Source: RI-242 sp038246255 (GTDB lineage Bacteria > Planctomycetota > UBA1135 > GCA-002686595). Taken from it: a stretch of 18,809 bases of DNA. The translations under genes and the position numbers were made by a program. The stretch lies in contig JBBRWC010000081.1 of NCBI GenBank assembly GCA_038246255.1, forward strand, positions 1 through 18,809. Direction: 5' to 3'. Below the pieces are notes generated by a model that was not told the origin of the DNA, made no database searches, and worked only from the letters and a program-made list of their open reading frames with translations. This document shows positions 1 to 6,990 of the stretch, one piece after another (within the stretch, counting starts at the first letter, position 1; every line of letters starts with the position of its first letter).

Positions 1-1
1 C

Positions 2-667
2 CAGGTCGACGTGGTGGGGGACAAGGATGCCCACGCCTTTTTCGGGGCGGGTCGGGGCGGGATTGTCGTCACCGCCCACGTGGGGGATTGGGAGCTTGGC
101 TCGGCGCTCCTGCCGTGGCTCGGCCTGGCGCCGGTGTACGCGGTGGCCAAGCCGCCGCGGAACTACTTCCTGTCGCGGGCGATGCTGCGGTCACGGGAAG
201 CGCGGGGCATTCGGGTGTTGCCGCGGCGCGGCGCGATGGCGGAAGCCCCGGCGGTGTTCGCGGCTGGGGGGGCGCTCGCGCTGCTGCTCGACCAGCGTGC
301 GCGCATGAAGCCGGTGCTCGCGCCGTTCTTTGGCCGACCCGCCCGGTGCGACCGTTCGGCAGGGGTACTGGTGCGGCGCCTCAAAGCGCCGGTGTTGCTG
401 GCGTTTTGCATTCGCCAACCTGGCCGGCCGCGGCGTTATCGCGTGGAGTGCGGCCCTGTGCTGTGGCCGGCGGACGTCTCCGGCTGGAGTCCCGAGCGCT
501 TCGCGGAGCGGATCAACCAGGAGTTCGAGCGTACGATACGCCGACATCCCGAGCAGTACTTTTGGCTGCACGACCGCTACCGGGATACGCCTCTTTCCTT
601 CGATCCACCCGGCGGCGACACCGAAACGGAAGCGCAACCGGCCCGTTCCACCGCACCCCCCCGATGA
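2..667 (+). CDS. Lipid A biosynthesis acyltransferase (LpxL/HtrB-type), 5' truncated by window
   Basis: This is a lysophospholipid/lipid A acyltransferase of the LpxL/HtrB family, which transfers a secondary acyl chain to lipid A on the inner face of the inner membrane. The open frame enters from the left edge, so the N-terminus with the usual membrane anchor is outside the window. An apparent GTG at 11 is probably internal. Seen here: the HX4E catalytic motif HVGDWE (77-94), an LLDQ-x-AR stretch followed by APFFG where the family usually has DQ...FFG, and a C-terminal HPEQYFW-HDRY block, which is the family signature near the end. About 220 residues are visible against roughly 300 for the full family. 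The stop overlaps the hldE start as ATGA (664-667), so the two are probably translationally coupled in an LPS operon. An acyl donor or acceptor cannot be assigned. Confidence 0.88.
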   Translation, partial: QVDVVGDKDAHAFFGAGRGGIVVTAHVGDWELGSALLPWLGLAPVYAVAKPPRNYFLSRAMLRSREARGIRVLPRRGAMAEAPAVFAAGGALALLLDQRARMKPVLAPFFGRPARCDRSAGVLVRRLKAPVLLAFCIRQPGRPRRYRVECGPVLWPADVSGWSPERFAERINQEFERTIRRHPEQYFWLHDRYRDTPLSFDPPGGDTETEAQPARSTAPPR

Positions 668-2127
668 ACCGACGGCAGTTGATCGAGCAGCTCGACGCGT
701 TGCGCGCGCCGCGTGTGTTGATCGTCGGCGACCTCATCGTCGACCGCTATGTGAGCGGCGATGTGAGCCGCATCTCCCCCGAAGCGCCGATCCCGATCCT
801 CGCCGCGACGGCGCAGGAAGAGCGCATCGGGGGCGCGGGCAACGTTGCCGCGAACCTGCGGGCGATGGATGCCAGTGTGGACATCGTCGGTGCGCTAGGG
901 ACCGATCCAAGCGGCGACGACTTGCTTCGACTGCTGGGTGCCATCGGCGTCCAAACCTCAGGGTGTGTGCGCGATGCCGGGCGTCCGACGACGCTCAAGC
1001 TGCGCCTCGTGAGCGGTGTGCAGCAAATGCTGCGCGTCGATTGGGAGGAAGCGCGGTCGCTGTCGGCGGAGGTCGAAGCGAAACTGCTGAACGGACTCGT
1101 CGAGCGTGTCCAATCCGCGGATGCCGTAGTCCTTTCGGATTACGGCAAGGGTGTCCTCACACCGCGCATCCTGCGCACCGCAATCGATGCGGCCCGGGCG
1201 GCGGGGCGGCCGGTCTTGGTCGACCCCAAGGGCCGGGATTTTGCGCGTTATCGCGGCGCAACCCTGTTGACACCCAACCGCAAGGAAGCCGAGGAAGCGC
1301 TCGGCCGCAAACTCGATTCGCTCGATGCGCTGCCCGAAGCCGCGGCCGAGCTCAAGCGCACCGCCGACCTCGCCATGAGCGTCATCACGCTCGGCGCTGA
1401 TGGCATTTTCTTCCTCGATGCAAACGCGCGCGCGGGCCGCGTCCCGACGGTAGCGCGTGCGGTGTTCGACGTGACCGGGGCCGGTGACACGGTCATCGCG
1501 CAGCTCGCACTGGCGCTCGGCGCCGGCCTCGATCTTGAGACCGCCGTGCACCTTGCGAACCACGCCGCAGGCATCGTCGTCGGTCGCCGCGGCGCAGCGT
1601 CGGTCACACGTGCGGAGCTGCGCGCCGCGCTGGGGTCGGGCGACCCGGTGCTCGGCAAGGTGCTGCGGCCGCGCGACGTGGAAGCGGTCGTCGCCGCCTG
1701 GCGCAGCGCGGGCAAACGCGTGGTGTTCACAAACGGATGTTTCGACGTGCTCCACGCGGGCCACGTCCAGTACTTGCGTTTTGCACGCTCAAAAGGCGAT
1801 GTGCTGATCGTCGGCCTCAACGATGATGCGAGTGTGCGCCGCCTCAAGGGTCCCACGCGCCCAGTCAATCCGCTGGACGATCGTTTGGAGGTGCTTGCGG
1901 CGCTCGAAATGGTCGACGCGGTGGTGCCGTTCGGGGAGGACACGCCGCGCGAAGTCATCGAGCGCATCACACCGCACGTCCTCGTGAAAGGCGAGGACTG
2001 GAAAGACAAGGGCGTGGTCGGACGCGAGTGGGTGGAGCGCCACGGCGGCGAGGTTCATTTGGCGCCGCTCCTCGCCGGCCGCTCGACGACGGCGATCCTC
2101 GACCGCGCGCGGCCCAAAGAGTCCTGA
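664..2127 (+). CDS. hldE: Bifunctional heptose 7-phosphate kinase / heptose 1-phosphate adenylyltransferase HldE
   Basis: HldE (RfaE) phosphorylates D-glycero-beta-D-manno-heptose 7-phosphate at C1 and then adenylylates it, giving ADP-heptose for the LPS inner core. The 487-residue length matches the fused enzyme (about 475-490). Residues 1 to ~320 form a PfkB/ribokinase domain with VGDLIVDRY near the start, a GGAGNVAAN substrate loop, and the signature TGAGDT at 271-276 with catalytic Asp275. Residues ~340-487 are a cytidylyltransferase-fold domain with TNGCFD (355-360) and the HAGH form of the HxGH motif (363-366), then VKGEDW and a GRSTTAI block near the end. The ATG at 664 is chosen because it overlaps the upstream stop as ATGA and fits the family N-terminus. 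The frame is open further upstream, but that part is a shadow of the acyltransferase. No strong Shine-Dalgarno is visible. A second, split version of these two domains lies at 5965-7514. Confidence 0.95.
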   Translation: MNRRQLIEQLDALRAPRVLIVGDLIVDRYVSGDVSRISPEAPIPILAATAQEERIGGAGNVAANLRAMDASVDIVGALGTDPSGDDLLRLLGAIGVQTSGCVRDAGRPTTLKLRLVSGVQQMLRVDWEEARSLSAEVEAKLLNGLVERVQSADAVVLSDYGKGVLTPRILRTAIDAARAAGRPVLVDPKGRDFARYRGATLLTPNRKEAEEALGRKLDSLDALPEAAAELKRTADLAMSVITLGADGIFFLDANARAGRVPTVARAVFDVTGAGDTVIAQLALALGAGLDLETAVHLANHAAGIVVGRRGAASVTRAELRAALGSGDPVLGKVLRPRDVEAVVAAWRSAGKRVVFTNGCFDVLHAGHVQYLRFARSKGDVLIVGLNDDASVRRLKGPTRPVNPLDDRLEVLAALEMVDAVVPFGEDTPREVIERITPHVLVKGEDWKDKGVVGREWVERHGGEVHLAPLLAGRSTTAILDRARPKES

Positions 2128-2268
2128 CACGCGCCATACGGAGCTCCAACTGAGGCTGCGCAGGCTCGGCCGCGGGCTGCGCAAGATTGGGCACGTCGCG
2201 CCAGCACCCGACGTCCGTTCGCCGTACGCTTTGATCCTTAGTTCTTCCGAGCCGCCGCCCCGACCCCG

Positions 2269-3168
2269 ATGCACAGTCTGAATCCCCACTTTGTTCGCCG
2301 AACGGGCGCGTCCCAAGCAGCGCTCGTCGTCGGTGCCGCCATCGCCGCCGTGCTCGGCGGGTTCCTGTGGTGGTCGCTTCGCGGCCCTGACGATGTGGTC
2401 ACGGTGGAGGCGGGTGGTGCACCCGCCGCGACTGCGCCGGCAGCGGACGCAAACCTTTTGGCGGTCAACTCCGAGGCGCCCCCCGCGGCGCCCGGGGTGA
2501 ATGCGGCGATCACTGCGGACCCCGCTCAATCGGCGACGGGCAAACCCCCGCGCCGCGCGCACGAGTGGGACGAAGAGCGCGTCGACGAAGTGCTCACGAG
2601 CTTCTGGGGTCGAACGCCGGACATCGATGCGCTGCTCGCGATGGTCAAGCTGCTGGGAGAGCGTGCCGTCATTCCGCCCGGCAGCGTGTGGCTCGACGAA
2701 GAAGTGGCTGCGGTTCGTGGACGGGTCGAAATCGAAGGCATGGACCTTGCGGGTTACTTCCAGATCCAACGCAACCGCGCCGAAGTCCAGCTCGAAACGG
2801 CCACGCAGATTCCGGGGACGGTCGGGCGCAGTTTCCTGATCGGGATGCGCACCGGTGAGATCGGGATGGAGCTTGGCACCGCCTACATCAGTCACGCGGT
2901 GAGTGAGGACGCGATCCAGTCCCAGCACGAGCTCGCCACCGCGCGCCATCCTGTCGGTTGGTACGTAACGACTGGCTATGTCCACGGCACTCGCGCGGAG
3001 CCAATCCTGCTGCCGGATCCTCTGGCCTACGAATACGACGAGTTTGGGCCGATCGAGATCGAGCCTAAGTGGACCGACGGTCCGGTGGAGGAGATCGTCG
3101 ATCGGGTGCGGCTCGACTTCTCGCCCTGGCAAGTCTGGCGCGAAAAGATCGACGTGCACCGGCGGTGA
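2269..3168 (+). CDS. Hypothetical protein with a single N-terminal membrane anchor
   Basis: I do not recognise this 299-residue protein. Residues ~17-37 are a hydrophobic segment after a short basic N-terminus, so it is probably a signal anchor with the rest in the periplasm or its equivalent. Residues ~45-95 are an Ala/Pro-rich linker of low complexity. From ~98 a mixed alpha/beta domain begins, acidic and Trp/Tyr-rich, with short strings such as EWDEERV, GYFQIQRN and SPWQVW. No catalytic motif stands out. The ATG at 2269 has no clear Shine-Dalgarno; the coding call rests on long open frame, sensible composition and a clean TM start. It follows hldE by 141 bp on the same strand and converges on the PilZ-type gene 19 bp downstream, so it may be the last gene of the hldE transcript. 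Confidence 0.7.
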   Translation: MHSLNPHFVRRTGASQAALVVGAAIAAVLGGFLWWSLRGPDDVVTVEAGGAPAATAPAADANLLAVNSEAPPAAPGVNAAITADPAQSATGKPPRRAHEWDEERVDEVLTSFWGRTPDIDALLAMVKLLGERAVIPPGSVWLDEEVAAVRGRVEIEGMDLAGYFQIQRNRAEVQLETATQIPGTVGRSFLIGMRTGEIGMELGTAYISHAVSEDAIQSQHELATARHPVGWYVTTGYVHGTRAEPILLPDPLAYEYDEFGPIEIEPKWTDGPVEEIVDRVRLDFSPWQVWREKIDVHRR

Positions 3169-3175
3169 TGCGGGG

Positions 3176-3187
3176 GCGCCGCGGCGC
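3176..3187. repeat. 12-bp perfect palindrome between convergent genes
   Basis: GCGCCGCGGCGC is self-complementary and lies in the 19-bp gap between the ends of the anchored hypothetical gene and the convergent PilZ-type gene. It has no loop and no T-run, so a role in termination is only a guess, and such GC palindromes are common at this base composition. Confidence 0.3.
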
Positions 3188-3496
3188 TCAATCCAAGTAT
3201 TCGAGGCCGATCCGCACGACACCCGCGACCACATCCGTGCGGTGGCAGACACGCGCGCGCAGGGCCGGCAGCAGGCCGACTTGAATCCGGCACAGATCGC
3301 CGTCCTGAAGCGCGAGCGTGTTCAAAACGACGAGGCCCGCGCCGCGCGCGGACTCGTCGCTCACTAGGGCGACGATCGACGGCCAAAACGAGCCATCGGG
3401 ACGCGTGGGGACGGTGTCCACGATGGCGAAGTGCCCGGCGTCGGGAAGGAACCTGACGGAGCGCCGGGACGTATGGGATTGGATTTCGTCTGACAT
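3188..3496 (-). CDS. Small PilZ-domain protein, putative c-di-GMP binder
   Basis: This is a 102-residue single-domain protein. PilZ domains bind cyclic-di-GMP through an RxxxR motif near the N-terminus and a [D/N]xSxxG motif on the first strands of the barrel. Both can be seen: RRSVR at 11-15 and DESARG at 47-52. The C-terminal part (about 78-102, with ARVCHR and IGLEYL) has the alternating pattern of the last barrel strands of PilZ proteins. The spacing between the two motifs, about 32 residues, is a little longer than usual. The ATG at 3496 is preferred over an upstream in-frame ATG at 3562, since the extra 22 residues look like non-coding Arg/Pro/Ser-rich translation. No good Shine-Dalgarno is visible. 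The gene stands alone on the minus strand. Family assignment is from motif reading only, with no alignment. Confidence 0.65.
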   Translation of the reverse strand: MSDEIQSHTSRRSVRFLPDAGHFAIVDTVPTRPDGSFWPSIVALVSDESARGAGLVVLNTLALQDGDLCRIQVGLLPALRARVCHRTDVVAGVVRIGLEYLD

Positions 3497-3595
3497 GGTG
3501 TTGGCCGGAAGCGGGAAGCGGGAGCCAGCAAGGGGTGACGACCTCCCTGTTCGACGCCGCACGGGCGGGGGCTTGATCGCCCACGCGCTCCACGG

Positions 3596-3624
3596 CCCCG
3601 GGGCGGGAAGCGCTCCCGCCGGGG
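3596..3624. repeat. GC-rich inverted repeat (hairpin)
   Basis: The arms ggcggga (3602-3608) and tcccgcc (3614-3620) pair around a five-base loop. The flanking cccc (3596-3599) and gggg (3621-3624) extend the stem to 11 bp with a two-base bulge. No T-run follows on either strand, so it does not look like a simple intrinsic terminator. It sits about 100 bp upstream of the PilZ-type start. Confidence 0.5.
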
Positions 3625-3770
3625 CGCGGTCAACACGCTTGGGTCAGCTTCCCGCGGGATCGTTCGCATGGCATGTTCGGGGCGGGCTGGGCGAGCTGCG
3701 GCTCCTGGGCATTCCCGCACGGCGTCGCGCGGCCTGCGCGACAAAAAAGGACGCTGCCTGAGACCTGTGC

Positions 3771-3795
3771 GCCGGCCGCGGGGCGGGCGGCCGGC
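3771..3795. repeat. Perfect 9-bp inverted repeat upstream of the radical SAM gene
   Basis: The arms gccggccgc (3771-3779) and gcggccggc (3787-3795) are perfect complements around a seven-base loop. The structure ends 58 bp before the radical SAM start, so it could be in that gene's 5' leader or be an operator. No T-run follows on the plus strand. On the minus strand a T6 run appears only about 22 bases further on, too far for a classical terminator. Confidence 0.5.
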
Positions 3796-3853
3796 TGCTG
3801 GGTGTGGGCGGGGGCTCGCTCCGCTGGCCCGTGTTTGCGATAGTGGGACCGCC

Positions 3854-5545
3854 ATGCGGGTCCTCTTCGTGTATCCGAACCTCTACACGCAAATGGGGTT
3901 CAACCACGGCCTCGCGTCGCTGTCGGCGGTGCTCGAGCGCGCGGGGCACGCCACGCGGCTCGTCAATTTCAACGAAAACCTTCCGCCGGTTCCGACACGC
4001 GAGGATCTCGTGGCAATCGTGCGCGAATGGCAACCCGGTGCGATCGGGTTTTCGTGCCTGACCCAGCAGTACCCCGCGGCGCTGGAACTCGCCACCTACC
4101 TGCGCGCCGCGGCGCGCGCCGAGGGTTTAGAGCTCCCACCGCTGATCGTCGGTGGCATCCACCCGACGATGGTGCCCCGCGAGGTTATGGCGGATGGTGT
4201 GTGGGACCACGTCGGCGTTGGCGAGTGCGAGGACGCGCTGCTCGAACTCGTCACGCGCATCGAACGTGGCGAGCGCCCCGACGACCTGTGCAACTTCCAC
4301 TCGTGGAAGGGCGGTGTGCGGCCCGCCGCGGCGGACCATTCGCCGGTTGCCGACGGACTTTGGAACTCCAATCCGGTGGGTGAGTTCCCGAGCCTCGAAA
4401 CGCTGCCGATGCCCAACTACGCGCTGTTCGACACGGCGCGCATCACCGCTCAGAAACACGGCTGGTTCGGTCTGCTCACGAGCCGCGGTTGTCCCTACCG
4501 CTGCACGTACTGCCTCAACCACAAGATCATCGACCGCTACCGCGCCGAACTCGGCCGGCCGGTCCCCAAGCTCAACTTTTTCCGCTTCCGTCCGATCGCG
4601 CTGATCCTCGATGAGATCCGGCATGTGCTCGCCGCGTATCCGGGCATCGGCACATTCATCCTCGACGACGACCTTTTCACGCAGAACGCGGAGCACGCCC
4701 TCGCGTTCTGCGCGGCGTACCGCGACAGCGGGATTGGTGTTCCGTTCGTCGTCAACAGCCACGTGAAGCAGCTCGACCCGCGGGTCGCCGCCGCGCTGGC
4801 CGAAGCGGGCTGCAAGATTTTGAAGCTCGGGATCGAGGCGGGCAGTCCGCGTGTGCGCAAGGAAGTCTTGAAGCGCAACATGAGTGACGCGGACATCTTC
4901 GAAACGGTCCGTGGCGCGGAGCTCCACGGCCTGCACACGTCCGGGTTCGTGATGGTGGGCTTGCCGGGCGAAACGCGCGAGGAGCGCCTTGCGACGGTGG
5001 ATCTGCTCGCGCGCAGCGGCATTGGCCGTTTCCGCACGTCGATTTTTTATCCGTTCCCCGGCACCGAAAGTTACAGGCTGTCGCTCGAAGGGGGTTACCT
5101 CGATGCGTCAAAGGCGGCGAGCCTGACCAGCTTCACCGAATCTTCGTGCTTGGACTTCGGACCGGCCGAGAACCTGTTCGTCGCCAAGCTAGCCGCGGCG
5201 ATGCCCTGGTTCGTCAACGCGCGGCTCGACGCCTTTGGTGCGTTCCCGGCGGCGCGCCGTTACCGCCTTGCCGTTCGCGAACTTTTGGCGCTCGACGGGG
5301 AACGATTCGAGCGTTTTGCGCCCGAGCTGCGTCGTTTGGACGCGGATCTCTCTGCTCAGGCGGTGAAAGCGGGCGAGCGCCATTATGCGATCCGCTACAA
5401 CGCAACGATGGGGGTGCGCTCGGACTTTTTCCTCAGCGAGGAGGCCGCGCCCGAGTGGAACACCGCCGCCGCGCGCCCGGTCCCGCGCCAACTCTCTAAC
5501 TCGCTCGCTGGGGCACTTGCCGCCGCCGCCAACGAGGTGTGTTGA
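3854..5545 (+). CDS. B12-binding domain radical SAM protein
   Basis: This 563-residue protein has the layout of class B (cobalamin-type) radical SAM enzymes. Residues ~1-190 form a Rossmann-like B12-binding domain starting MRVLFVYPN, with GFSCLTQQ and a VGGIHPT strand-loop typical of the family. I do not see a DxHxxG cobalamin ligand motif, which many members lack. The radical SAM barrel follows with the [4Fe-4S] cluster motif CPYRCTYC at Cys213, Cys217 and Cys220. Further in, FILDDD (near 272), the IEAGSP strand and a GLPGET loop are characteristic of the fold. The C-terminal ~130 residues are less conserved. The ATG at 3854 is chosen because the family starts with this MRVLFVYP-type strand; the open frame extends to 3668 but that part looks non-coding. 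It is followed at 29 bp by the lipoprotein gene. The substrate is unknown; the heptose genes downstream hint at envelope chemistry. Confidence 0.88.
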   Translation: MRVLFVYPNLYTQMGFNHGLASLSAVLERAGHATRLVNFNENLPPVPTREDLVAIVREWQPGAIGFSCLTQQYPAALELATYLRAAARAEGLELPPLIVGGIHPTMVPREVMADGVWDHVGVGECEDALLELVTRIERGERPDDLCNFHSWKGGVRPAAADHSPVADGLWNSNPVGEFPSLETLPMPNYALFDTARITAQKHGWFGLLTSRGCPYRCTYCLNHKIIDRYRAELGRPVPKLNFFRFRPIALILDEIRHVLAAYPGIGTFILDDDLFTQNAEHALAFCAAYRDSGIGVPFVVNSHVKQLDPRVAAALAEAGCKILKLGIEAGSPRVRKEVLKRNMSDADIFETVRGAELHGLHTSGFVMVGLPGETREERLATVDLLARSGIGRFRTSIFYPFPGTESYRLSLEGGYLDASKAASLTSFTESSCLDFGPAENLFVAKLAAAMPWFVNARLDAFGAFPAARRYRLAVRELLALDGERFERFAPELRRLDADLSAQAVKAGERHYAIRYNATMGVRSDFFLSEEAAPEWNTAAARPVPRQLSNSLAGALAAAANEVC

Positions 5546-5561
5546 AAACCCGCTCCCGTGT

Positions 5562-5566
5562 CGGAG
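5562..5566 (+). promoter_or_regulatory. Shine-Dalgarno site that sets the lipoprotein start
   Basis: GGAGG stands eight bases before the ATG at 5575. It is one of the clearest ribosome-binding sites in the window and decides this start over the in-frame GTG at 5539, which would put the signal peptide internal and overlap the radical SAM gene. Confidence 0.75.
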
Positions 5567-5574
5567 GATCTGCC

Positions 5575-5958
5575 ATGCTGCGTGCCCTGCTGCCAAGCGT
5601 GACCCTGCTGCTCGCCGCCTGCTCGGGTCCACGCAGCGACGACCTCGTTGGCATGCAGGGCGCGCTTTCCTATCGCGAGCGAATCGCGTTGAGTCCCGGC
5701 GCGACGTACGCCGTTCGCGTGGTCGCGCTGGAGGGGGAAGAGCGGCGCCTTGTCGCCGGATTCAATAACACAACCGCGGCGCAGGTGCCGATCCCTTTCC
5801 AGCTCAACTGGCGCCGTGGCGATGCGGGGCGCGCGCCGCTTCAGTTGGAGGCCGAAATCGTCGACGGGGCGCGGCGTTGGATCCTTCCGACTCCGGTCGA
5901 GATCGACCCCGCGGGGTCGGCCGAGATCCTCGGATTGTCGCTGGTCCTCGCGCGCTAA
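5575..5958 (+). CDS. YbaY/YscW-family lipoprotein
   Basis: This is a 127-residue predicted lipoprotein. The N-terminus is a short signal peptide with the lipobox LAAC at 13-16, so Cys16 should be the lipidated residue after signal peptidase II cleavage. The mature part carries the pattern of the YbaY/YscW lipoprotein family (type III secretion lipoprotein chaperone-like): GALSYRER-ALSPGA, then a V-RVVALE strand, a QVPIPFQL motif and a final W-LPTPVEI strand. These are small beta-sandwich proteins at the outer membrane; outside the YscW group their function is poorly known. The start at 5575 follows a GGAGG ribosome-binding site. The gene is 29 bp after the radical SAM gene and 6 bp before the HldA-type kinase, so it is probably cotranscribed with both. 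There are no secretion genes nearby, so a role in type III secretion is not implied. Confidence 0.8.
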   Translation: MLRALLPSVTLLLAACSGPRSDDLVGMQGALSYRERIALSPGATYAVRVVALEGEERRLVAGFNNTTAAQVPIPFQLNWRRGDAGRAPLQLEAEIVDGARRWILPTPVEIDPAGSAEILGLSLVLAR

Positions 5959-5964
5959 ACGTTC

Positions 5965-6990
5965 ATGACGCACCCCCTTGATCCGCGCGCCTTCGCGAGT
6001 CTGCGTGTTGTGGTGGTGGGGGACCTGATCGCGGACCACTACGTCGAAGGGGCGCCAAGCCGCGTTTCGCGCGAAGCGCCCGTGCTGGTACTTGCGCACC
6101 GCTCCGAGCGCTGGTGCGCGGGAGGTGCGGCGAACGTGGCGCGCAACGCGGCGGCGCTCGGCGCCCAGTGCCGCGTGCTCGGGGTCCTGGGCGACGACCG
6201 CGGCGCACACGAACTGCTCGACCTCTTGCACGCCGACGGCGTCGATGCGCAGGGTGTGGAGGTTATAGGGGACTGGCAGACGCCAACCAAGATGCGTGTT
6301 CTCGCTGGCGACAGCCACCGCACACCGCAGCAGGTCCTGCGCATCGACCGGGAGCCGAGCGCGCCCGCCCCCGCGGACGCGCGCGCGGCCGTGTGCGAGC
6401 GTATTGCGGCGCTCGCGGGCGAGGTCGACGTCGTGCTCGTGTCCGACTACGGCTACGGTCTGCTCGATGGGCCGCTGCGGAGCGCCGTGGGAAAGGTTGC
6501 CCGCGCGGGAGCGCGTGTGGTCTTGGACCCGCGTGTCGACGTGCGTGGGTTCGAGCGCCTCGACGCGGTGACCCCAAACGTCGAGGAGCTTGCTCGCTTG
6601 GGGGCCACGCGCATTGCCGAGTCCATGGACCGCGAAGCAATCGTCTGCGCCGCGATCAACCTGGGGCGCGCCGCGCGCGCCGACCACGTGCTCGCCACCC
6701 TCGGCAACCGCGGAATGGCGCTGGTGGATCCCCATTCGGGCGACGTGGATTGGGTGGATGCGTCCGGCGCCGAGCGGGTCGTCGACGTTTCCGGCGCCGG
6801 CGACACGGCGGCTGCGGTGTTTGCCCTCGGCCTCGCCGCTGGGTTTGGCGCAGGGACGGCGATGCGTGTTGCGAATGCTGCGGCGGGCCTGGTCGTCATG
6901 CGCATGGGAACTGCCGTTCCGGATCTCGCGGAGCTGAGAGCGGTGCTCGGCGCCAGTGGGCTCGCGGTTCATGGAGTGCGCGGAGGTTGA
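5965..6990 (+). CDS. hldA: Stand-alone PfkB-family heptose 7-phosphate kinase (HldA/RfaE1 type)
   Basis: This 341-residue sugar kinase corresponds to the N-terminal half of HldE and most likely makes heptose 1,7-bisphosphate from heptose 7-phosphate. Seen: VGDLIADHY at the start, SRVSREAP, the GGAANVARN loop, QQVLRIDR, a VLVSDYGYG loop, VTPNVEEL, and the PfkB signature SGAGDT at 276-281 with catalytic Asp280. It follows the lipoprotein gene by 6 bp and overlaps the nucleotidyltransferase gene as TTGA, so kinase and nucleotidyltransferase are encoded as coupled separate proteins. It is clearly homologous to the kinase half of hldE at 664-2127 but divergent, with differences in sugar-side loops, so it is not a recent copy. 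The exact sugar is an inference; another heptose or related sugar phosphate remains possible. Confidence 0.85.
   Translation: MTHPLDPRAFASLRVVVVGDLIADHYVEGAPSRVSREAPVLVLAHRSERWCAGGAANVARNAAALGAQCRVLGVLGDDRGAHELLDLLHADGVDAQGVEVIGDWQTPTKMRVLAGDSHRTPQQVLRIDREPSAPAPADARAAVCERIAALAGEVDVVLVSDYGYGLLDGPLRSAVGKVARAGARVVLDPRVDVRGFERLDAVTPNVEELARLGATRIAESMDREAIVCAAINLGRAARADHVLATLGNRGMALVDPHSGDVDWVDASGAERVVDVSGAGDTAAAVFALGLAAGFGAGTAMRVANAAAGLVVMRMGTAVPDLAELRAVLGASGLAVHGVRGG

Larger units (their letters stand above)
3497..3853. other. Divergent intergenic region, about 360 bp, hairpin-rich
   Basis: This region lies between the PilZ-type gene (reading left) and the radical SAM gene (reading right), so promoters for both should be here. 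I see no convincing coding frame; the open frames through it read as Arg/Pro/Gly-rich shadows. It holds a short direct repeat near 3507-3523 (ggaagcg twice) and two strong GC hairpins at 3596-3624 and 3771-3795. An A6 run stands at 3743-3748. No convincing -35/-10 or -24/-12 pair was found by eye. Confidence 0.5.

Noticed and set aside
88..663. Upstream extension of hldE to 88
   Set aside because: The extra residues overlap the acyltransferase in another frame and look non-coding; the ATG at 664 matches the family N-terminus and overlaps the prior stop.
3741..3795. Minus-strand terminator made of the 3771-3795 hairpin and the T6 run
   Set aside because: The T-run is about 22 bases beyond the stem, and no minus-strand gene ends there.
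3668..3853. Upstream extension of the radical SAM protein to 3668
   Set aside because: The added 62 residues are Arg/Gly/Ala-rich and precede the normal first strand of the B12 domain.
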